A program made the translations under genes and the position numbers. Of a stretch of 64,000 nucleotides of DNA, positions 58,843-64,000 are shown piece after piece. Position 1 is the stretch's first letter. Every line of letters starts with the position of its first letter. The DNA is from CAZMZF01 sp964570765 (GTDB lineage Bacteria; Zixibacteria; MSB-5A5; RBG-16-43-9): contig CAZMZF010000007.1 in the NCBI GenBank assembly GCA_964570765.1, forward strand, positions 1 through 64,000, read 5' to 3'. The notes under the pieces are model-generated. The model did no database searches, was not told the DNA's origin, and saw only the letters and a program-made list of their open reading frames with translations.

Positions 58843-58908
58843 TGTAGGACAGAACATTGTTCTGTCATTACAATCTCTACTGCCGAGCCTTGAAGGCTCG
58901 GCTACGCG
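58843..58908. repeat. GTAGGACAGAAC palindrome and CCGAGCC palindrome
   Basis: 58843-58870: GACAGAAC-ATT-GTTCTGTC between GTAG and TTAC. 58880-58908: CCGAGCC-TTGAA-GGCTCGG followed by CTACGCG. Confidence 0.85.
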
Positions 58909-58938
58909 TTTATTTTTTTATCTGTCATCTTTCATCTG

Positions 58939-59841
58939 TCATTTGACAAAATTCATCGCTCTTAGTCGCTTAATCCTCTCCTCAGTCGGAGGATGGGTAG
59001 AAAAAAGATCATTCAACTTACCCCGGTGATCCAGCAAGGGATTGACAATATAAAGATGGGCAGTGGCTTTATTAGCCACCTCCAACGGTTCGGTATCTTT
59101 TGAGATTTTCTCCAAAGCTGAAGCCAATCCTTCTGGATAACGCGTGAGCAAAGCCCCTGAGGAATCTGCTAAATACTCCCTCTGCCTGGAAATAGCGAGT
59201 TGAATCAATTTAGCAATCACCGGAGCTAAAATCACCAGGATCAAAGCTAAGAGAACAAAAATCGCATTCCCTCCACCTCTTCTATCTCTTCTCCCTCTTC
59301 CGTAGAAAAAACTTCTACCCATCCAGTCAGAAAGTAAAGCCACAGTTCCAACCAGGACCACTACCAAAGTAGCATAGCGAATATCAAAATTTTTAATATG
59401 CGACATCTCGTGAGCAATTACACCTTCCAGTTCCAGCCGGTCCATCTTCTGCAAAAGACCAGTTGTAACAACAATGGCTGAATTCTGTAGATTTCTACCA
59501 GTAGCAAAAGCATTTGGGGCAGTGTCGTCGATGATATAAGCCTTAGGTGCAGGAACACCAGCCCCGATAGCCAACCCTTCGATAACATTATGAAGATAAG
59601 GGTTTTCCTTGGGATCGACTGGCTTTGCCTGGCTTATTCCTAAAACCATTTTATCGCCATAGAAAAAGGTAACAAAGGAGATAATAAGAGCAACCACCAG
59701 AGCGATGATAAGTCCTGCTTCACCTGATTGATAAGCTTCACCAAAAACCCACCCCAAGAAAAGGAGGAAAACTATGAATAAAAAAAGGAGAAGAAAACTT
59801 TTCCTTTTGTTCTCAGCTATTTGTTCATAAATCATAGACAA
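58939..59841 (-). CDS. htpX: Membrane zinc metalloprotease HtpX
   Basis: A 300-residue M48 protease with two N-terminal helices, the catalytic HEMSHIKNFD (zinc ligands and Glu), two further helices, and the downstream REYLADSSGALLTRYPEG with the third ligand. The C-terminal FSTHPPTEERIKRLRAM is characteristic. It degrades misfolded membrane proteins. lemA, its usual neighbour, lies on the same strand about 1.5 kb upstream; the genes between them look inserted. Confidence 0.95.
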   Translation of the reverse strand: MSMIYEQIAENKRKSFLLLFLFIVFLLFLGWVFGEAYQSGEAGLIIALVVALIISFVTFFYGDKMVLGISQAKPVDPKENPYLHNVIEGLAIGAGVPAPKAYIIDDTAPNAFATGRNLQNSAIVVTTGLLQKMDRLELEGVIAHEMSHIKNFDIRYATLVVVLVGTVALLSDWMGRSFFYGRGRRDRRGGGNAIFVLLALILVILAPVIAKLIQLAISRQREYLADSSGALLTRYPEGLASALEKISKDTEPLEVANKATAHLYIVNPLLDHRGKLNDLFSTHPPTEERIKRLRAMNFVK

Positions 59842-59843
59842 TT

Positions 59844-59943
59844 GGTAGAACAGACATTCCTGTCTGTTCTCAGTTATAGTCAGACAAGAATGTCTGACCT
59901 ACCATCTTATTCCCGGTAGAACAGACATTCCTGTCTGTTCTTA
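59844..59943. repeat. REP array, left boundary of the RAYT/TIR island
   Basis: Three units: GGTAGAACAGACATTCCTGT then CTGTTCT (59844-59872); GTCAGACAAGAATGTCTGAC then CTACC (59879-59903); and a repeat of the first (59915-59943). The last unit ends in the RAYT stop codon. Alternating orientation is typical of BIME clusters. Confidence 0.9.
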
Positions 59944-60483
59944 TTTAACATTATATCTGCCATATCTCTCATTGAAATACCAACCATGATATTGCCACGG
60001 ATCCTCGGTCAAATGTTTTTTTACTGGATTGTATAACATATAATTTAACTTCTCATCCAGTTCTTTCTGATCTCGTATTATTCTATCAAAAGACTCCTCT
60101 CTCCAGATAGAGCCTGATGACCCTCTTTTTAAATTGATTTGTCGGGCAGTTGTACCCTTGATCCCTTTCATTATTCTGCTAAGATCATACTCTTTCACTG
60201 GCGTCAATAACAGATGAATATGGTCCAGCATTACCACAACTGCAATGAGCTTATAAAATTTCTCATTGCTCTTTAGTATATTCTCCAGAACAAGTTTTTG
60301 CTCTTCAATAGTTAGCTCCCCCTGGGCTGTTCTGAAAGTGATAAAATATATTGAACCCTTTAATGTCCAATGTGGCAGATTTCTTCTGGTGATTTGAAGC
60401 CCATCTTCTTTATCATCGGTAGCATAGACATTCCTGTCTGTGCTATTTACTCTATCTCTCTTTCGATTGTTTAAGTCAGACAT
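59941..60483 (-). CDS. REP-associated tyrosine transposase (RAYT, Y1/HUH)
   Basis: The 180-residue protein has the core RRNLPHWTLKGSIYFITFRT, the metal-binding HUH motif VVMLDHIHLLLTP, and the catalytic Tyr in LNYMLYNPVKK. The WREESFDRIIRD segment and a C-terminal WQYHGWYF are typical of RAYTs of the IS200/IS605-like TnpA_REP group. RAYTs cleave and rejoin single-stranded REP hairpins and are thought to spread them. Cognate-looking REPs lie on both sides and even inside the 5' part of the gene (60419-60448). It starts eight bases after the TIR-like gene. Confidence 0.93.
   Translation of the reverse strand: MSDLNNRKRDRVNSTDRNVYATDDKEDGLQITRRNLPHWTLKGSIYFITFRTAQGELTIEEQKLVLENILKSNEKFYKLIAVVVMLDHIHLLLTPVKEYDLSRIMKGIKGTTARQINLKRGSSGSIWREESFDRIIRDQKELDEKLNYMLYNPVKKHLTEDPWQYHGWYFNERYGRYNVK
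60419..60448. repeat. REP-like palindrome inside the RAYT coding region
   Basis: GGTAGCATAGACATTCCTGT then CTGTGCTATTTACT. It shares the GACATTCCTGTC core with the flanking array and encodes the TDRNVYATDD stretch. Confidence 0.8.
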
Positions 60484-60490
60484 TGTGTCA

Positions 60491-61255
60491 CTAAATCAAT
60501 CTGTGTTCCTTCAAGGCTTCAAGAAATTTTATTGTAGCCTTCTCCATTTCTTTCACATCATCTCGTATAAAGTAGATGACCTCTTTCTCATAGTCCAAAC
60601 CAGCAATATCTTTTATCCCTCGCTCCACCCATGCAATGACATCTTTTCCTTTTCCCTGCGCAAACTTAACTTCACCTATTAGCCATGGCGGAGTCGTATA
60701 ACCACCACCTTTTATCTCGTCTCGTCTGACAAAGATGGAAATTATAAGACCACAGTTGGCGATTCGTCCTTGTACTTTTTCTGGGATACTTTTTTTGGAA
60801 TAAGGGTCTCCAGTTACAAAATTAATCTGCAACGCCGTTAACATGCCTGTGACATATTCGTTAAGGTCTTTGTCTGCTTCATCAAAACTCATTGCCACAA
60901 ATGGCACTACAGATTCCCCCGTAGTTGTTTCCGTCTTATCTGACCAGAAATTTTCGACCCTTTCTTTATATGCTTTTAGGTGTGCTATACACTTACCAAT
61001 GTGCTCTTTATAATCTCGAACTTTTTCCGCATAATTTTCTCTCCCAAAAGCTGCAAGTGGTCCAGTTACTCTCATTCTGAACTTCTCTGCTTCTTCCTCA
61101 GAAAACAATTCTGTCAGAAGCATCTTTGCTCCTTCATATACCAACTGATAGTTCCCATTATAACGGTTTTCATAAGTAGCATTTTTAGCAACATCTTCAA
61201 ACTGTTTTATTTTCTCGTCAATTAGCTCAATCGCTTTAGTTTTTGGAATCTTCAT
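60491..61255 (-). CDS. TIR-like / nucleotide-hydrolase effector domain protein
   Basis: The 254-residue protein has a helical N-terminal domain (1-105, with IELIDEKIKQFEDVAKN and EEEAEKFRMRVTG) resembling sensor domains of abortive-infection proteins. The C-terminal domain (115-250) looks TIR/deoxyribosyltransferase-like. It opens VPFVAMSFDEADKDLNEYV, then DPYSKKSIPEKVQGRI, LIISIFVRRDE and PPWLIGEVKFAQGKGKDVIA, where the Glu aligns with the catalytic Glu of TIR NADases. The next gene is a RAYT. A defence NADase is a reasonable inference, not proven. Confidence 0.7.
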   Translation of the reverse strand: MKIPKTKAIELIDEKIKQFEDVAKNATYENRYNGNYQLVYEGAKMLLTELFSEEEAEKFRMRVTGPLAAFGRENYAEKVRDYKEHIGKCIAHLKAYKERVENFWSDKTETTTGESVVPFVAMSFDEADKDLNEYVTGMLTALQINFVTGDPYSKKSIPEKVQGRIANCGLIISIFVRRDEIKGGGYTTPPWLIGEVKFAQGKGKDVIAWVERGIKDIAGLDYEKEVIYFIRDDVKEMEKATIKFLEALKEHRLI

Positions 61256-61275
61256 TCAAAACCTCTTCATTTCTG

Positions 61276-61373
61276 TGTCAGACAAGAATGTCTGATCTAC
61301 CGTCCTATACTAGGTAAAACAGGCATTCCTGCCTGTTCTTCTTTCAGGGTCAGACAGGAATGTCTGACTTACC
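61276..61373. repeat. REP array, right boundary of the RAYT/TIR island
   Basis: Units: GTCAGACAAGAATGTCTGAT then CTACC (61276-61301); GGTAAAACAGGCATTCCTGC then CTGTTCTT (61313-61340); GGTCAGACAGGAATGTCTGA then CTTACC (61348-61373). They match the array at 59844-59943. Confidence 0.9.
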
Positions 61374-61393
61374 ATAAGCCTTTAGCCTGTTTT

Positions 61394-61951
61394 TCAGAAC
61401 CCTACTTTCGGCACTTCTCTTTTGCCAGCCTCTTCCACTTCGAAATACTCTCTGGGTTTGAAGTTGAACATATTCGCAATGATATTTGAGGGGAAGACTT
61501 GCTGAGCATTATTATAGGCTAAAATTGTATCATTATAAAACTGCCTGGCATAAGCTATCTTGCTTTCGATCCCAGCCAATTCCTCCTGAAGCATAAGAAA
61601 ATTCTGATTAGCTTTTAAATCCGGATAATTCTCAGCCACTGCAAAAAGAGTCTTCAGGGCGGAAGTAAGCATTTCGTTTGCTTCAGCTTTTTCCTTTACA
61701 CTTCCTGCTTGAGCCCATTGAGTTCGGGCTTTAGTTACCGCTTCAAAAACTCCCTTCTCATGTGCTGCATAACCTTTAACGGTCTCAACTAAATTCGGCA
61801 CTAAATCCGCTCTTCTCTCCAACTGCACATCTATCTGATGCCAAGCATTATCCCCTCGGTTTCTTAGAACCACCAGACGATTATAGATTCCAATGATAAT
61901 CAAAATCGGCACCCCGAAGACGATTAGCAAAAATAATAAGGCGATTAACAT
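61394..61951 (-). CDS. lemA: LemA family protein
   Basis: The 185-residue protein has one N-terminal membrane helix (LFLLIVFGVPILIIIGIYN) and the helical LemA fold. Signatures are NAWHQIDVQLERRADLVPNL, VETVKGYAAHEKGVFE and ENYPDLKANQNFLMLQEEL. Function is not established; it is often co-encoded with HtpX or Tpm-domain proteins and linked to membrane protein quality control. Here htpX lies downstream, with an REP-bounded insert in between. Confidence 0.95.
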   Translation of the reverse strand: MLIALLFLLIVFGVPILIIIGIYNRLVVLRNRGDNAWHQIDVQLERRADLVPNLVETVKGYAAHEKGVFEAVTKARTQWAQAGSVKEKAEANEMLTSALKTLFAVAENYPDLKANQNFLMLQEELAGIESKIAYARQFYNDTILAYNNAQQVFPSNIIANMFNFKPREYFEVEEAGKREVPKVGF

Positions 61952-61965
61952 TTTACCTCCTTTAG

Positions 61966-62028
61966 GTTAGTAGACAGTAGGTAGTAGACAGTATATAGGG
62001 CACAACCCCACCCCTGTCTACTGTATGC
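61966..62028. repeat. GTAGACAGTA repeat, left flank of the four-helix-bundle gene
   Basis: AGTAGACAGTAGGTAGTAGA then CAGTATA is an internal direct repeat. CTGTCTACTGTA at 62014 inverts it. The segment faces a copy in the opposite orientation at 62396-62424. Confidence 0.75.
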
Positions 62029-62380
62029 TTCTGATTAACCCATAAATCATCCTCCCAATTTCCTCAACTGAATCAAGTATTTCTTGATCGTCTATTAAAT
62101 ATTTTAAATCCTTTGATAAGATGAGATAATAGCGCAATTCTTCAAGCGAGCCCTGAGCAATGTTGTAGAAATTTGATTTGTCTTTGGATGTCCGTTTTTT
62201 GAAACCTTCAGCAAGATTAGCTGGTATCGAAACTGCTGCCCGACGCATTTGAGAAACAAGACCAAATTTTTCCTCTTTTGGAAAATCTCGAGTAAGTCTA
62301 TATATATGTAAGACAAGTTTATGAGCCTTTTTCCAAACCTCTAAATCCTCAAACCTTTCTGCTCTCCCCTGTCTATCCAT
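62018..62380 (-). CDS. Four-helix-bundle protein (23S rRNA intervening-sequence protein family)
   Basis: The 120-residue protein has the signature of the S23/IVP family: FEDLEVWKKAHKLVLHIYRL, then QMRRAAVSIPANLAEGF and AQGSLEELRYYLILSKDL. Members were first seen in intervening sequences of 23S rRNA genes and also occur as free genes; they form pentameric bundles and probably bind nucleic acid. Inverted GTAGACAG repeats on both sides make it look like a small mobile cassette. Confidence 0.92.
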   Translation of the reverse strand: MDRQGRAERFEDLEVWKKAHKLVLHIYRLTRDFPKEEKFGLVSQMRRAAVSIPANLAEGFKKRTSKDKSNFYNIAQGSLEELRYYLILSKDLKYLIDDQEILDSVEEIGRMIYGLIRSIQ

Positions 62381-62395
62381 AATTATTGTTTTTCC

Positions 62396-62424
62396 CTGTC
62401 TACTGTATACTATCTACTGTCTAC
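62396..62424. repeat. GTAGACAGTA repeat, right flank of the four-helix-bundle gene
   Basis: CTGTCTACTGTATACTATCT then ACTGTCTAC, the inverse of the left-flank element at 61966-61996. Confidence 0.75.
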
Positions 62425-62861
62425 TTTTTTAGTCTTTTTCTTAACTTATCGTCATTCAAAGCCAAAATCTGTGCCGCTAAGATAGCCGCATTTTTTGCAC
62501 CTGGAACACCCACTGACATAGTAGCTACTGGCACGCCATAAGGCATTTGGAGGATAGAAAAAAAAGAATCCATACCTTTAAAAGGAGTTGAAGGTAAAGG
62601 AATACCAATAACCGGCAGTTTTGTATGGGCAGCTATAACACCAGGCAGATGAGCCGCCATCCCGGCACCAGCGATGATCACTTTAAACCCTTTTCTCTCC
62701 GCCTCTTTTGCTAATTTCCTGGTCTTTTCTGGATTACGATGAGCAGAGGAAACAACCATTTCAAACCCGATCCCAAAATCAGTTAGAGCTTCTGCGGCCT
62801 TGTTCATTACCTCCCTATCCGACTCACTTCCTATAACAATCAATACTTTATTTTTCTTCAT
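62421..62861 (-). CDS. purE: N5-carboxyaminoimidazole ribonucleotide mutase
   Basis: The 146-residue protein starts KKNKVLIVIGSESDREVMNK, with the class I PurE SDxxVM-type loop. It contains VVSSAHRNPEKTRKL (catalytic His-Arg), AGAGMAAHLPGVIAAHT, GIPLPSTPFKGMDSF and MPYGVPVATMSVG. It rearranges N5-CAIR to CAIR in purine synthesis. It is about 15 residues shorter at the C-terminus than the E. coli enzyme, which is common. purK is not in view. purD lies upstream on the same strand. Confidence 0.96.
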   Translation of the reverse strand: MKKNKVLIVIGSESDREVMNKAAEALTDFGIGFEMVVSSAHRNPEKTRKLAKEAERKGFKVIIAGAGMAAHLPGVIAAHTKLPVIGIPLPSTPFKGMDSFFSILQMPYGVPVATMSVGVPGAKNAAILAAQILALNDDKLRKRLKK

Positions 62862-62888
62862 TTTGTTTCCTTATTTAAGAATCGAATT

Positions 62889-62913
62889 GGACAGAACAAT
62901 GTTCTGTCCCTAC
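62889..62913. repeat. GGACAGAACA palindrome
   Basis: GGACAGAACAATGTTCTGTC then CCTAC. It has the same stem as the 58843 element, lying between purD and purE. Confidence 0.8.
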
Positions 62914-63024
62914 AATCCCAATTCAATTATAACGTAATAGCTATGCGTCGCTTTATTTTTTATCTTTAATTTGTCATCTGTCATTGTATTCTAACGTTTG
63001 AACTATTGGACCTTTGAACCTCTT

Positions 63025-64000
63025 TCAAAAGTATTCTCTTCTCACATTAGTGGCTCGATAACCGATGTCGTGTCTATAATGCATCCCGGCAAATTTTATT
63101 TTATCTATGCTTGAATAGGCTTTACCCAAAGCCCCTTCCATGGTTGTGTCAAAAGCTGTTACTCCTAAGACTCTTCCCCCGTTGGTAACTATCTTATCTC
63201 CAGCTTTTTTAGTTCCGGCATGAAAAATCATAATATCTGAATTCCCCACTCTATTCAATCCAAAGATCTCTTTCCCCTTATCATATTTATCCGGGTACCC
63301 TCCGGAAGCTAAAACCACACATACAGCTGAGCCATCTTTCCACTTGACATCCTGCAACTCAAGTTCCTCCTCCACAATGGAAAAAAATATCTCTGCCAAA
63401 TCACTCTCCAGTAAAGGAAGAATCACCTGGGTCTCGGGATCGCCAAATCGACAGTTGAACTCGATAACTTTGGGACCCAATTCAGTTATCATCAACCCAG
63501 CGTATAAAACTCCCTTGTAAACCCTTCCTTCTCTATTTAAACCGAAAATAGTTGGTTCCAAAATCTCCTCGGTGATTTTTTTCATCATCTTATCATTAAC
63601 TATCAGAGTGGGAGCATATGCTCCCATACCTCCAGTGTTTGGACCCCTATCCCCATCATAAATCCTTTTGTGGTCCTGGGAGGAAACCATTGGCAGGATA
63701 GTCCTACCATCGGTAAAGGCTAAAATAGCAACCTCTTCGCCGGTCAAGAAATCCTCCACTACTACTCTGTTCCCTGCTTCACCAAAGATCTTCTCCCCCA
63801 TTACCTTTTCTACAGCTTCTTCAGCGCTTTTCAAATCCTCAACTACAAAAGCACCCTTTCCAGCCGCCAGCCCATCCGCTTTGATCACCAAAGGGAATTC
63901 TGAGGAATGGATAAAATCTATAGCTTCCTCTTTTTGCTCAAAGATTTTGAAGCTGGCTGTGGGGATATGATACTTCTTCATAAACTCCTTGGCAAATCCT
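63025..64000 (-). CDS. purD: Phosphoribosylamine-glycine ligase, partial
   Basis: The frame stays open to the window edge (GFAKEFMKKYHIPTA is the first part seen), so the N-terminal domain is missing. The ATP-grasp core is present: VIKADGLAAGKGAFVVED, then RVVVEDFLTGEEVAILAFTD, DGDRGPNTGGMGAYAP, and EFNCRFGDPETQVILPLL with the metal ligands. The C-terminal part has VVLASGGYPDKYDKG and FHAGTKK. It makes glycinamide ribonucleotide, the second step of purine synthesis. It is upstream of purE. Confidence 0.97.
   Translation of the reverse strand, partial: GFAKEFMKKYHIPTASFKIFEQKEEAIDFIHSSEFPLVIKADGLAAGKGAFVVEDLKSAEEAVEKVMGEKIFGEAGNRVVVEDFLTGEEVAILAFTDGRTILPMVSSQDHKRIYDGDRGPNTGGMGAYAPTLIVNDKMMKKITEEILEPTIFGLNREGRVYKGVLYAGLMITELGPKVIEFNCRFGDPETQVILPLLESDLAEIFFSIVEEELELQDVKWKDGSAVCVVLASGGYPDKYDKGKEIFGLNRVGNSDIMIFHAGTKKAGDKIVTNGGRVLGVTAFDTTMEGALGKAYSSIDKIKFAGMHYRHDIGYRATNVRREYF

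Noticed and set aside
59844..61373. CRISPR array interpretation of the evenly spaced repeats
   Set aside because: Units are short palindromes in alternating orientation with different, short spacers, as in REP/BIME arrays; no cas genes are present.

Overview
The window looks like chromosomal DNA of a moderately AT-rich Gram-negative bacterium. It has an outer-membrane Wza-type export protein and a long SecA with a SEC-C tail. It also has a large DUF2723 membrane protein with TPRs and a fused nucleotidyltransferase/acetyltransferase of the alternative GlmU type. The last two are typical of the FCB superphylum (Bacteroidetes relatives). An uncultured FCB lineage such as Zixibacteria is my best guess, at low confidence, because no rRNA is present. 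Genes are dense and mostly in co-directional blocks. Promoters I can read fit a sigma-70 consensus (TTGACA-16/17-TATAAT).

Layout. 1-4.6 kb (minus): a flippase-like LPG-synthase-type membrane protein (cut by the window edge), a GT4 glycosyltransferase and the DUF2723 protein. 4.7-9.1 kb (minus): a complete riboflavin operon, ribD-ribE-ribBA-ribH, followed by nusB and led by an FMN riboswitch with its own promoter and terminator. 9.1-12 kb: a response regulator and a GAF protein with a histidine-kinase-like tail that has lost its phospho-accepting His. 12-15.9 kb: an accessory stretch with an AHSA1/SRPBCC gene, an ICMT-like methyltransferase, a broken winged-helix gene and an orphan 421-residue protein, all set among palindromes and direct repeats. 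15.9-18.9 kb: secA.

19.5-36.5 kb (plus): an exopolysaccharide cluster headed by a strong promoter and a long structured leader that looks like a terminator/antiterminator switch. It encodes Wza, Wzz, a left-handed beta-helix acyltransferase, a DegT aminotransferase, Wzx, Wzy, four glycosyltransferases, an epimerase and an unusual protein fusing a WecA-type and a WbaP-type initiating transferase. It ends in serS, which overlaps the fusion gene. A convergent GDP-mannose-type pyrophosphorylase/phosphomannomutase fusion follows. 39.5-45.8 kb (minus): DUF1634 plus TauE/SafE, a C-terminal processing protease, a DNA methyltransferase with a nuclease-like C-terminus, and tmk. 46-48.8 kb (minus): three genes forming a probable inositol-phospholipid pathway. 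48.8-53 kb: rsmI, a B12-binding radical SAM gene that appears to start with ACG, and a secreted metallophosphoesterase. 53.2-54.7 kb: tRNA-Leu, alkD-like, tRNA-Cys and tRNA-Gly. 54.9-58.8 kb: glgA, galT and the GlmU-like gene. 59-62.4 kb: htpX and lemA, separated by a TIR-like gene and a RAYT transposase and bracketed by REP arrays; then a four-helix-bundle gene between inverted repeats. 62.4-64 kb: purE and purD (cut by the edge).

The most striking feature at large scale is a dense population of intergenic palindromes bounded by GTAGG/CCTAC. They lie in most of the larger gaps, and a few run into the ends of genes. A RAYT (REP-associated tyrosine transposase) in the same window offers a plausible engine. 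The RAYT and the TIR-like gene sit between two REP arrays inside what is usually a lemA-htpX pair, which is my best candidate for a little-described mobile defence unit. The fused initiating transferase and the exopolysaccharide leader RNA are the next best leads.
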